Assembly: GCA_030631455.1 (NCBI GenBank)
Contig: DAOVLC010000079.1
Span: 1 to 6,919 of the forward strand
Length of the DNA: 6,919 nt
Source of the DNA: Candidatus Zixiibacteriota bacterium
GTDB taxonomy: Bacteria; Zixibacteria; MSB-5A5; JAABVY01; JAHJOQ01
Reading direction: 5' to 3'
Of the stretch, positions 1 to 6,229 are shown piece by piece (within the stretch, counting starts at the first letter, position 1; each line of letters begins with the position of its first letter). A program made the translations under genes and the position numbers. The notes below the pieces were generated by a model, which searched no databases, was not told the origin of the DNA, and worked only from the letters and a program-made list of their open reading frames with translations.

Positions 1-73
1 GCACTTGAAAAAAAAGAGGATTGTCAAGTCTCTACGGTCAGCTTTGCTGGCCTCCGAGATTTGACCTACAAGA
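1..73 (-). terminator. Downstream flank of rpiB with weak terminator-like elements
   Basis: Read on the minus strand after the rpiB stop, a short imperfect hairpin (GGCCAGC, AAA, GCTGACC; plus-strand 36-52, one C-A mismatch) is followed about 20 bases later by eight T (plus-strand 8-15). The T tract is too far from this hairpin for a textbook intrinsic terminator. A four-base outer pairing, GAGG with CCTC just before the T tract, would bring the stem up to it. The same strand also has TTGACA at plus-strand 27-22, which could be the -35 of a promoter for a next gene beyond the left edge. No coding sequence is seen here. Confidence 0.25.
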
Positions 74-502
74 TCATGTTCCGATTTTGGCGACTCGTGC
101 CGTGTGCCGGCCGCCTTCGAATTGTGCGTCGAGGAATGCCTGCACTATCGGTTCGAGTTGATCTTCCGGTGTGAAATCGGCGGCGATGGATAACACGTTG
201 GCATTGTTGTGCTGTCTCGTGAGCCTTGCCATATCGGGATTGAGCGCGATGCCTGCTCTGACACCGTTCACTTTGTTCGCCACCATGAGCATCCCATTGC
301 CGGAGCCACAGATGTTAATGCCGAGATCGACTTCACCGTCTGCTACGGCATGCGCCACCTTCGAACCGAAATCGGGGTAGTCAACCGATTCCTCGGAGTT
401 CGTCCCAAAATCGACAATCTGAATATCGCGACTCGCGAGGTATTGTTTGATATGCTCTTTGTAGCGATAGCCCCTGTGGTCTGCCCCGAGCGCGATCTTC
501 AT
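74..502 (-). CDS. rpiB: Ribose-5-phosphate isomerase B
   Basis: A 142-residue cytoplasmic isomerase of the RpiB/LacA/LacB family, the usual family length. It interconverts ribose 5-phosphate and ribulose 5-phosphate in the non-oxidative pentose phosphate pathway. Visible signatures are GADHRG at residues 6-11, SVDYPDFG at 39-46, the active-site loop ICGSGNGM at 64-71 with the likely catalytic Cys65, NKVNGVRAG at 76-84, QHNNANVL at 97-104 with the conserved His98, and the phosphate-binding C-terminal GGRHTARV with Arg132 and Arg136. Cys65 argues against the actinobacterial subtype, which uses another residue there. The ATG shares one base with the TAA stop of ilvE (TAATG), and GAGG lies four bases before it, so translation is probably coupled to ilvE. 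It is the last operon gene in the window and unrelated in pathway to its neighbours. A sugar-phosphate isomerase with a different substrate, such as allose 6-phosphate, is the main alternative. Confidence 0.95.
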   Translation of the reverse strand: MKIALGADHRGYRYKEHIKQYLASRDIQIVDFGTNSEESVDYPDFGSKVAHAVADGEVDLGINICGSGNGMLMVANKVNGVRAGIALNPDMARLTRQHNNANVLSIAADFTPEDQLEPIVQAFLDAQFEGGRHTARVAKIGT

Positions 503-1446
503 TACGCCTCGACCTTTTCTTCGGAGTACACGAAGTCGAGCCAGTTGTACGTGTCAGGGACGTCACCGGACAGATATTCGAAGAAACGCTTCTGCAGTCT
601 CTCAGTGATCGGCCCGCGCGCGCCATTGCCGATTGCAATTTTGTCGATCATCGAAATCGGAGTGATCTCCGCAGCCGAACCGGTGAAGAAGACTTCATCA
701 GCGATGTATAGAGCCTCACGGGGGATGTTCGCCTCGATCACTTTGATGCCCATCTCTTTGGCCAGTGTCATTACCGTGTTGCGAGTGATTCCGGGCAGGA
801 TCGATGCATCGAACGGCGGTGTAATCAGCCTGCCATCACGTACGATGAAAACATTCTCTCCGGAGCCTTCCGAGACGTTACCGGACGAATCGAGAGCGAT
901 GCCTTCCACACACCCGCGTGCAATCGCCTCTAACTTGATGAGTTGCGAGTTCATATAGTTCGCGCCGCATTTCGCCATCGCAGGCAGAGTATTCGGAGCG
1001 ATTCGCGCCCAGGATGACACGCAGACCTCGACGCCGTTCTCCAGAGCCTCGGGACCGAGGTATTTCCCCCACTCCCAAACCGCTATCGCCACGTCGATCG
1101 GGCATGGGCTTGGGTCGACTCCGAGCGAATTGTAGCCGCGATACGCAACCGGACGGATGTAACACTCCTTGAGGTTGTTTACACGAATCGTCTCAAGGCA
1201 TGCTTCGAATATCTCTTCGTCCGAATACGGATATTCCATCCGGTAGATTTTTGCGGACTTGTGCAACCGTCTCACGTGAGCGCCGAGCCGGAAGACGGCA
1301 GTGCCTTTGCTGGTCTTGTAGGCTCTGATTCCCTCGAACACTGATGAGCCATAGTGGATAACATGCGAGAGTACGTGTATCTTCGCATCCTTCCATTCGA
1401 CGAACTCTCCGTTCATCCAAATCTTGCCTTCTCCCTTGAAAGCCAT
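502..1446 (-). CDS. ilvE: Branched-chain amino acid aminotransferase
   Basis: A 314-residue, PLP-dependent fold-type IV aminotransferase, close to the usual IlvE length. It reversibly moves the amino group between leucine, isoleucine or valine and 2-oxoglutarate. Visible features are HYGSSVFEGIRAY at residues 31-43, Arg59 in HVRRLHKSAK (PLP phosphate), the Schiff-base lysine Lys159 in AMAKCGANY, the class IV signature GNVSEGSGEN at 189-198 with Glu193, LPGITRN at 217-223, and FFTGSAAEITPI at 253-264. The start is set by GGAG five bases before the ATG. The gene begins 18 bases after the upstream acyl-CoA dehydrogenase and overlaps rpiB by one base. IlvE usually serves biosynthesis, but placement behind acyl-CoA dehydrogenase, hydroxyacyl-CoA dehydrogenase and thiolase genes suggests it may feed 2-oxo acids into oxidation. 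A D-amino acid transaminase or aminodeoxychorismate lyase, which share the fold, is less likely given the IlvE-like FEGIRAY and FFTGSAAE motifs. Confidence 0.93.
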   Translation of the reverse strand: MAFKGEGKIWMNGEFVEWKDAKIHVLSHVIHYGSSVFEGIRAYKTSKGTAVFRLGAHVRRLHKSAKIYRMEYPYSDEEIFEACLETIRVNNLKECYIRPVAYRGYNSLGVDPSPCPIDVAIAVWEWGKYLGPEALENGVEVCVSSWARIAPNTLPAMAKCGANYMNSQLIKLEAIARGCVEGIALDSSGNVSEGSGENVFIVRDGRLITPPFDASILPGITRNTVMTLAKEMGIKVIEANIPREALYIADEVFFTGSAAEITPISMIDKIAIGNGARGPITERLQKRFFEYLSGDVPDTYNWLDFVYSEEKVEA

Positions 1447-1464
1447 ACTCTCTCCTATAGTTAC

Positions 1465-2619
1465 TTAATCGATTTTCGATACGCTCTTGAACACCTCTCG
1501 TGCGATTACGATTCTCTGAACCTCGGAGGTCCCTTCGCCGATTTCGCACAATTTCATATCGCGATAGTAGCGCTCAGCAGGATACTTGGACGAATAACCA
1601 TCGCCGCCCAGTACCTGGATCGCCTGGTATGTGCAGAAATTAGCTACTTCCGACGCGAACACTTTGGCCATCGCCGATTCTTTCGTCATAGGCTTACCGG
1701 TGTCCTTGAGATAGGCGGCTCCGTAGACCAGATGGCGAGCAGCCTCGATCTGAGTCGCCATATCGGCGATTTTCCACTGGATCGCCTGATATGCAGAGAT
1801 CGGTTTGCCGAATTGCTTTCGCTTGATTGCATGTTTGGAGGCTAATTCCAATGCGGCCTGAGCGATGCCAAGACCCATCGCACCGATAGAGATACGGCCA
1901 CCGTCGAGTGTGATCATAAACTGCTTGAAACCGAGTCCCTCGTCGCCGAGTCGTTGTGACTCGTGGACTCTTACATCGTCCATATGAAGAAAAGCCGTAT
2001 TGGATCCCCGGCAGCCAAGTTTGTTCTCTTTTTTGCCGGCGGTGAATCCGTCCATACTTTTCTCAAGAATGATTGAGGATATTCCCTTGACTCCACCCTC
2101 GTCGCTCGTGCGGGCGGTAACTATCGCAACCGTGCATGGCTCCGCAGATGTGATCCAGCTTTTCGTCCCATTTATGACGTAGTGATCGCCATCTCTGACC
2201 GCTTTGGATTTGGTGCCGCCGGCATCCGAGCCTGCCTCAGGCTCAGTCAGCCCGAAAGCAATCAGGTCACCGTTCTTGCACGTGGTTGGAAGGTATTTCA
2301 AGCGCTGCTCGTCTGTTCCAAAAGTATTGATCGGGTATGTGCCGAGTGAGTTATGCGCTGCGAAGGTCAAACCGGTAGAGCCGCATACACGCGAGATTTC
2401 CTCGACAAGCACGACGTATTCTGCGTTACTGTATCCAAGGCCGCCATACTCTTTGGGGACAGTGCACCCCCACCAACCTTTTGCGTTAATTGCCTTATTC
2501 ACGTCAGTGCTGACTATCTGCTTCTCGTCCACCTCTACAGCATGCGGTGCGATGTTCTCCTCGCAAAATGCCCGTACTTCAGTCCTGAAATCAGTCAATT
2601 TCTCTAACAGGTCGTACAT
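1465..2619 (-). CDS. Acyl-CoA dehydrogenase, short/branched-chain type (second of two)
   Basis: A 384-residue cytoplasmic FAD enzyme, the normal size for the short/medium-chain acyl-CoA dehydrogenase family. It introduces the 2,3-double bond into an acyl-CoA and passes electrons to electron-transfer flavoprotein. The helical N-domain spans about residues 1-120. The middle FAD-contacting domain opens with FGLTEPEAGSDAG at 122-134 (first family signature). The C-terminal helical domain carries RKQFGKPI, then QVLGGDGY at 335-342 and YPAERYYRD (second signature). The catalytic base is Glu362 in EIGEGTSEVQR. The start lies two bases past the stop of the preceding paralogue, with AAGGA six bases upstream overlapping that stop, so translation is probably coupled. 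It differs from the neighbour throughout, with LGGDGY in place of HGGYGY and IGEGTS in place of IYEGTS, so it is an older paralogue with probably a different chain-length or branching preference. Exact substrate (butyryl-, isobutyryl-, 2-methylbutyryl- or isovaleryl-CoA) cannot be read by eye. Confidence 0.92.
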   Translation of the reverse strand: MYDLLEKLTDFRTEVRAFCEENIAPHAVEVDEKQIVSTDVNKAINAKGWWGCTVPKEYGGLGYSNAEYVVLVEEISRVCGSTGLTFAAHNSLGTYPINTFGTDEQRLKYLPTTCKNGDLIAFGLTEPEAGSDAGGTKSKAVRDGDHYVINGTKSWITSAEPCTVAIVTARTSDEGGVKGISSIILEKSMDGFTAGKKENKLGCRGSNTAFLHMDDVRVHESQRLGDEGLGFKQFMITLDGGRISIGAMGLGIAQAALELASKHAIKRKQFGKPISAYQAIQWKIADMATQIEAARHLVYGAAYLKDTGKPMTKESAMAKVFASEVANFCTYQAIQVLGGDGYSSKYPAERYYRDMKLCEIGEGTSEVQRIVIAREVFKSVSKID

Positions 2620-2621
2620 AG

Positions 2622-3764
2622 TTAGTCCTTAAGCAGATCTCGTGAGATTACTATTCTCTGTGCTTCTGATGTACCTTCGTAAATTTCAGTTACACGCGCA
2701 TCGCGGAAGTACCGCTCGACGGGATATTCTTTAACATAGCCGTACCCCCCGTGTATCTGAAGGGCCTGGTTCGCGACGTAGTTCGCTGTCTCCGACGCAT
2801 AGAGCTTTGCCATAGATATCTCTTTCGAGTACCGGCCATCCGTGTCCTTGAGGACTGCGGCCCTGTATGTCATCAGTCTCGCACAATCGATACGCATCGC
2901 CATGTCGGCGAGTTTGAACTGAATCGCCTGGAAATCGCAGATCGGTCGACCGAACTGCTTGCGCTCCTTCGAGTAGCTCAGCGCTTCGTTGAATGCTTCC
3001 TGCGCGATTCCGAGAGCTTGCGAAGCGACACCGATTCGGCCGTTGTCCAGGAGCGACAACGCAATCTTGAAGCCGTTGTGTTCCTCGCCGAGAAGATTCG
3101 CCTTCGGAACTTTAGCGTCGAGGAATGAGATGTCTCGCGTATCAGAGCACTTAAGCCCCATCTTCTTTTCAGGAACGCCAAGGCTCATGCCTTCAGTTTC
3201 CGGTTCGACAACAAGGCATGAAATCCCCTTCGAACCCGCTTCGGGATTTGTCAACACGAATACCACGAAGACTTTCGCCCACTTAGCTGTCGACACCCAG
3301 TTCTTCGTCCCGTTCAGGATATAATGGTCGCCGTCGGCTATAGCGGTAGTCTTGAGAGAGCCGGCATCGGTTCCGGAATCCGGTTCTGACAGTGAATATG
3401 CGCCGATAAACTCGCCCGTGGCAAGCTTCGGCAAAAACTTCTCTTTATTCTCGTCGGTGCCGTAAGTAGCGATTGCCCCTATCGTAAGCGAGTTATGCAC
3501 AGACAGCGTAATAGCCAGGCCGGCGCACTTCCGCGCGATCTCCTCGATAACGAGTGCGTAACTGAGCATATCAACTTCAAGACCGCCGTATTGATCGGGA
3601 GCGAGAAGGCCGAAATAGCCAAGTTCACCGGTTTCGGCAAGAAGCTCATCCGGCATCGTGGCTTTGGCGTCAAGCTCCTCCGCTATGTCCTTAAGTCGTT
3701 TATCCGCGAACTCACGCGCAGAGTCGCGCATCATTATCTGGTCTTCGGAGAGATCAAAATCCAT
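2622..3764 (-). CDS. Acyl-CoA dehydrogenase, short-chain (butyryl-CoA dehydrogenase-like; first of two)
   Basis: A 380-residue FAD-dependent acyl-CoA dehydrogenase, close in length to bacterial butyryl-CoA dehydrogenases. It oxidises short acyl-CoA to the trans-2-enoyl-CoA and normally hands electrons to electron-transfer flavoprotein. Visible: the N-terminal helical domain with FGLLAPDQYGG at 51-61, the signature AYSLSEPDSGTDA at 122-134, the beta-domain with LNGTKNWVSTA, then RKQFGRPI, QIHGGYGY at 336-343, YPVERYFRD at 347-355, and the catalytic Glu363 in IYEGTSEAQR. The start is set by TGAGGA about six bases before the ATG, where the Shine-Dalgarno overlaps the TGA of the upstream hydroxyacyl-CoA dehydrogenase gene (gap nine bases). 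No etfA or etfB is adjacent, so nothing points to an electron-bifurcating Bcd/Etf complex. In a reductive direction it could form butyryl-CoA from crotonyl-CoA. Substrate preference is not determined. Confidence 0.92.
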   Translation of the reverse strand: MDFDLSEDQIMMRDSAREFADKRLKDIAEELDAKATMPDELLAETGELGYFGLLAPDQYGGLEVDMLSYALVIEEIARKCAGLAITLSVHNSLTIGAIATYGTDENKEKFLPKLATGEFIGAYSLSEPDSGTDAGSLKTTAIADGDHYILNGTKNWVSTAKWAKVFVVFVLTNPEAGSKGISCLVVEPETEGMSLGVPEKKMGLKCSDTRDISFLDAKVPKANLLGEEHNGFKIALSLLDNGRIGVASQALGIAQEAFNEALSYSKERKQFGRPICDFQAIQFKLADMAMRIDCARLMTYRAAVLKDTDGRYSKEISMAKLYASETANYVANQALQIHGGYGYVKEYPVERYFRDARVTEIYEGTSEAQRIVISRDLLKD

Positions 3765-3773
3765 ATTGTGTCC

Positions 3774-4625
3774 TCATTTCTTCGAATAGTCGTAGAATCC
3801 GCGGCCAGTCTTGCGACCAAGGTAGCCCGCCTGAACCATCTTGACGAGAAGTGGGCATGGGCGGTACTTCGGATCGCCAAACCCTTCATGCATCACTTCA
3901 AGGATCGCCAGGCAGACATCAAGACCGATGAAATCAGCAAGAGTCAACGGGCCCATCGGGTGTGCCATGCCAAGTTTCATGACGTTGTCAATCGCCTCGG
4001 CTGTGCCTACTCCCTCGAACAGAGCGAAGGTCGCCTCGTTGATCATCGGCAGGAGAATGCGATTAGCAATGAAACCGGGATAATCATTGACCTCAATAGG
4101 AGTCTTGCCGAGCTTCGTGGCGAACTCTTCGACAGTCTTATATGTTTCGTCCGATGTCGCCATGCCTCTGATCACTTCGACCAGCTTCATCATCGGAACC
4201 GGATTCATGAAGTGCATTCCGATCACTTTGTCCGGGCGGTTTGTCGCGGATGCGACCTTTGTTATCGGCAGAGATGACGTGTTCGTCGCGAGAATCACAT
4301 CAGGAGCACACGCCTTGTCGAGTTTCTCGAAGAGTTCCAGCTTGATATCGAGATTCTCAGTAGCCGCCTCAACGACAAACTCAGCGCCCGAAACAGCATC
4401 GAGGTTGGTGGAGGTTGTGATATTCGCAAGTGATGCGTCCATCTTCTCCTGCGTAATTCTCTCTTTTTTCAGCTCGCGCCCCATGTTTTTCTTGATCTTC
4501 TCCATCGCACGATCGAGGAATTCCTGTTTTATGTCTACCAGCGTGACTTTGAGATCATGCTGCGAGCAGACATGTGCAATACCGTTTCCCATGGTGCCTG
4601 CGCCAATTATCGCTATCTTATCCAT
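3774..4625 (-). CDS. hbd: 3-hydroxybutyryl-CoA dehydrogenase (short-chain 3-hydroxyacyl-CoA dehydrogenase)
   Basis: A 283-residue, stand-alone 3-hydroxyacyl-CoA dehydrogenase of the Hbd/PaaH type, not fused to a crotonase as in FadB/FadJ. It interconverts (S)-3-hydroxyacyl-CoA and 3-oxoacyl-CoA with a nicotinamide cofactor. The Rossmann domain begins with the dinucleotide loop GAGTMG at residues 8-13, and Asp31 at the end of strand 2 favours NAD over NADP. Catalytic-type residues sit at the positions expected from characterised bacterial enzymes: Ser117 in NTSS, His138 in GMHFMNPVP, Glu150 in KLVEVI, and Asn188 in PGFIANRIL. The C-terminal helical domain contains [15 protein letters not shown] and ends in [14 protein letters not shown]. 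The start is supported by GGAG seven bases upstream. It follows the thiolase by 27 bases. Likely substrates are 3-hydroxybutyryl-CoA or, if the operon serves isoleucine breakdown, 2-methyl-3-hydroxybutyryl-CoA. The family call is firm, the substrate is not. Confidence 0.94.
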   Translation of the reverse strand: MDKIAIIGAGTMGNGIAHVCSQHDLKVTLVDIKQEFLDRAMEKIKKNMGRELKKERITQEKMDASLANITTSTNLDAVSGAEFVVEAATENLDIKLELFEKLDKACAPDVILATNTSSLPITKVASATNRPDKVIGMHFMNPVPMMKLVEVIRGMATSDETYKTVEEFATKLGKTPIEVNDYPGFIANRILLPMINEATFALFEGVGTAEAIDNVMKLGMAHPMGPLTLADFIGLDVCLAILEVMHEGFGDPKYRPCPLLVKMVQAGYLGRKTGRGFYDYSKK

Positions 4626-4652
4626 TTTTCCACTCCGAATCTATCTTTCCGT

Positions 4653-5840
4653 TTACATCATCTCTATTGACATCGCGACAGCATTTCCCCCACCAAGGCA
4701 GAGAGTCGCGAGACCGATCTTCAGTCCTCTGTCCTGCAGGGCGTAAATCAGTGTCGCCATAACCCGCGCACCGGAAGCGCCGATTGGGTGACCGAGCGCC
4801 ACCGCGCCGCCATGCACGTTCACTTTCGCCCAATCCCAGCCAAGTTCTTTGCCGTCTGCAAGTGCCTGTGCGGAAAACGCCTCATTCGCCTCGATCAGGT
4901 CGAAGTAGTCGATGTCGACATTGATCTGCTTCATTAGCTTCCGAACGGCGAATATCGGAGAATAGAATATCTCCTTCGGATCGACTCCTGCGGCCGTGTA
5001 ACCGGTGATCTTCGCCAAAGGCTTCAGGCCGTTCGATTCGGCATAGGCTGCCGATGTCACCACCATTGCAGCCGCGCCGTCATTCAGACCGGGAGAATTG
5101 CCTGCCGTCACACTGCCGCCCTTGACAAACGCCGGGCGAAGCTTAGCGAGCTTCTCTACTGTCGTTCCTGCTCTCGGGGTCTCATCTTTGTCGATCACGA
5201 TCGGATCGCCTTTTCTCTGCGGAATCTCGACAGCTACTATCTCCTTGGCGAATTTGCCCGCTTCTGCCGCGGCGACAGCTTTATTCTGAGAATTGCAGGC
5301 GAACTCGTCCTGTTGCTCGCGCGTTATGCCTGATTTTTCTGCCGTGTATTCTGCGGCATTGCCCATGTGACAGTCGTTAAACGAATCCCAGAGGCCGTCG
5401 AGAATCATCGAGTCTTCGAGTTTGCGATGCCCGAACTTGAAGCCGCCCTTGGCACCATGGATGACATACGGCGTGTTCGACATCGACTCCATGCCACCCG
5501 CGACATAGCAATCGCCGTCGCCAGCCTTGATCGATGCCGAAGCCATCATAGCCGCTTTCAGACCGGAGCCACAGACTTTGTTGATGGTTATGGCGACTAC
5601 TTCGGGTGGTATCCCGGCGTGAATCGCAGCCTGTCGACCGGGCGCCTGGCCACAGCCTCCCTGGACCACCTGACCCATGATTACTTCGTTAATATCCGCC
5701 GAATTAATACCGGCTCGTTTAACGGCTTCCTTGATTACGATAGCACCCAGTTGCGGCGCGGTGAGCGATGACAATCCGCCGAGTAGATTTGCAATCGGTG
5801 TCCGGCAGACGGAGAGTATTACTGGCTGAGGTCTATCCAT
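4653..5840 (-). CDS. atoB: Acetyl-CoA C-acetyltransferase (thiolase II family)
   Basis: A 395-residue thiolase, the usual length for the homotetrameric acetoacetyl-CoA type. It cleaves 3-oxoacyl-CoA with CoA to give acetyl-CoA and a shortened acyl-CoA, or condenses two acetyl-CoA in reverse. Active-site residues are all present: nucleophile Cys90 in NKVCGSGLK, Asn319 in NEAFSAQAL, His351 in [10 protein letters not shown] and Cys381 in [17 protein letters not shown] and [12 protein letters not shown] are further family motifs. The start is fixed by GGAGG seven bases before the ATG (plus-strand CCTCC at 5848-5852). It is the first gene of the six-gene operon, directly behind the intergenic region. 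The motif CLGGGN replaces the commoner C-[IV]-GGGQ/M, a mild departure at the loop behind the second cysteine. A longer-chain 3-ketoacyl-CoA thiolase or a 2-methylacetoacetyl-CoA thiolase is possible, so the symbol indicates the family only. Confidence 0.9.
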   Translation of the reverse strand: MDRPQPVILSVCRTPIANLLGGLSSLTAPQLGAIVIKEAVKRAGINSADINEVIMGQVVQGGCGQAPGRQAAIHAGIPPEVVAITINKVCGSGLKAAMMASASIKAGDGDCYVAGGMESMSNTPYVIHGAKGGFKFGHRKLEDSMILDGLWDSFNDCHMGNAAEYTAEKSGITREQQDEFACNSQNKAVAAAEAGKFAKEIVAVEIPQRKGDPIVIDKDETPRAGTTVEKLAKLRPAFVKGGSVTAGNSPGLNDGAAAMVVTSAAYAESNGLKPLAKITGYTAAGVDPKEIFYSPIFAVRKLMKQINVDIDYFDLIEANEAFSAQALADGKELGWDWAKVNVHGGAVALGHPIGASGARVMATLIYALQDRGLKIGLATLCLGGGNAVAMSIEMM

Positions 5841-5902
5841 TTCTGATCCTCCATGTTACTAATTTGTGAAAATCAATCGTCTGTTTTCCCCATAGTAAAG
5901 CA

Positions 5903-5922
5903 TTTCATGCCTACATGTGAAA
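5903..5922. promoter_or_regulatory. Possible operator: TTTCA-N10-TGAAA dyad upstream of the operon
   Basis: Plus-strand TTTCA (5903-5907) and TGAAA (5918-5922) form a dyad with a 20-base span, centred about 72 bases before the thiolase ATG. The longer half-site TGTGAAA at 5916-5922 occurs again as a direct repeat at 5865-5871, 51 bases away, nearer the start. Spacing and symmetry are compatible with a dimeric regulator of the TetR or GntR/FadR type, which often control short-chain acyl-CoA genes, but five-base arms in A+T-rich DNA arise easily by chance and no regulator gene is in the window. Confidence 0.2.
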
Positions 5923-6032
5923 GTTTTCTCAATGGCTTTACAATTTAGTGATTCTGGACGGCAGAAGCAAACGAAAAACTGGGTGCCAAAAGCGATCCGA
6001 TTTGTCCGTATTTACACACTGTTTGCTATGAT

Positions 6033-6071
6033 CCCACAGCAGGGGCTTTTTCAACAAGCCCCTGCTGTGGG
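6033..6071. repeat. Perfect 16-bp inverted repeat with 7-base loop
   Basis: The left arm (6033-6048, beginning CCCACAGC and ending GGGGCTT) is exactly complementary to the right arm (6056-6071, beginning AAGCCCC and ending TGTGGG), around the loop TTTCAAC. Either strand transcribed here would form a very stable hairpin. Neither side is followed by a run of T on its own strand, and the element lies between two genes that diverge from it, so it is not a normal gene-end terminator. A dispersed palindromic repeat (REP-like), a structured leader element or a terminator of an unseen transcript are the options. The inverted repeat itself is certain; its role is open. Confidence 0.9.
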
Positions 6072-6143
6072 GCACCCGCGGATGATCGTAGCCGTCGGTG
6101 GGGTATCCTACTGTGGAGGAGGAAGCGCGATTGGCGATTGTTC

Positions 6144-6172
6144 TTGACAGGGTGTGTGCCGATTCGTAAACT
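6144..6172 (+). promoter_or_regulatory. Predicted sigma-70-type promoter for the TPR gene
   Basis: A perfect -35 hexamer TTGACA (6144-6149) is followed by exactly 17 bases and then TAAACT (6167-6172), which matches four of six -10 positions including the key first, second and last bases. Transcription would begin near 6179 and give a leader of about 50 bases before the GTG at 6230. Orientation and distance suit the only plus-strand gene. Housekeeping promoters of Bacteroidota-type organisms differ from this consensus, so the call depends on the host. Confidence 0.5.
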
Positions 6173-6229
6173 ATGCTGAAATCTAGGTTACGGTGGGTGA
6201 GGAAATGAGGCAGAAATAGTGGGGGCGCT

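Larger units (their letters stand above)
5841..6229. other. Divergent intergenic region, non-coding
   Basis: This 389-base stretch separates the minus-strand operon from the plus-strand TPR gene. It holds, left to right, the thiolase ribosome binding site (5848-5852), an A+T-rich section of about 100 bases that should carry the operon promoter, the 16-bp palindrome (6033-6071), a G-rich section, and the plus-strand promoter (6144-6172). For the operon no convincing promoter stands out; the best -10 is minus-strand TACTAT at 5897-5892 without a good -35. Reading frames crossing the region on both strands (for example 5917-6147 plus and 5938-6309 minus) have low-complexity, unfamilial translations and run through the palindrome, so they are not called as genes. 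Confidence 0.7.

Noticed and set aside
1..29. Dyad ACTTGA (3-8) with TCAAGT (24-29) at the left edge
   Set aside because: Six-base arms around an A-rich 15-base loop at the window boundary; too weak to name without flanking sequence.
209..958. Long plus-strand reading frame of 249 codons opposite rpiB and ilvE
   Set aside because: It lies entirely antisense to two clearly recognised genes with complete motifs, and its translation resembles no family. It reflects the codon bias of the opposite strand.
3495..4277. Long plus-strand reading frame of 260 codons opposite an acyl-CoA dehydrogenase and hbd
   Set aside because: Antisense to conserved coding sequence, with a translation rich in His, Arg and Cys and no recognisable domain; it also spans the junction of two real genes.
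4653..5840. Thiolase as a biosynthetic or pimeloyl-type variant because of CLGGGN in place of the usual CxGGGQ/M
   Set aside because: Cys90, Asn319, His351 and Cys381 are all present with normal spacing, so the substitution is more likely family variation than a change of chemistry.
6033..6071. Intrinsic transcription terminator at the palindrome
   Set aside because: No T-run follows the stem on either strand and no gene on either strand ends nearby; kept as a repeat only.
5917..6147. Plus-strand frame of 76 codons upstream of the TPR gene
   Set aside because: No ribosome binding site, the frame crosses the palindrome, and the protein is unrecognisable.
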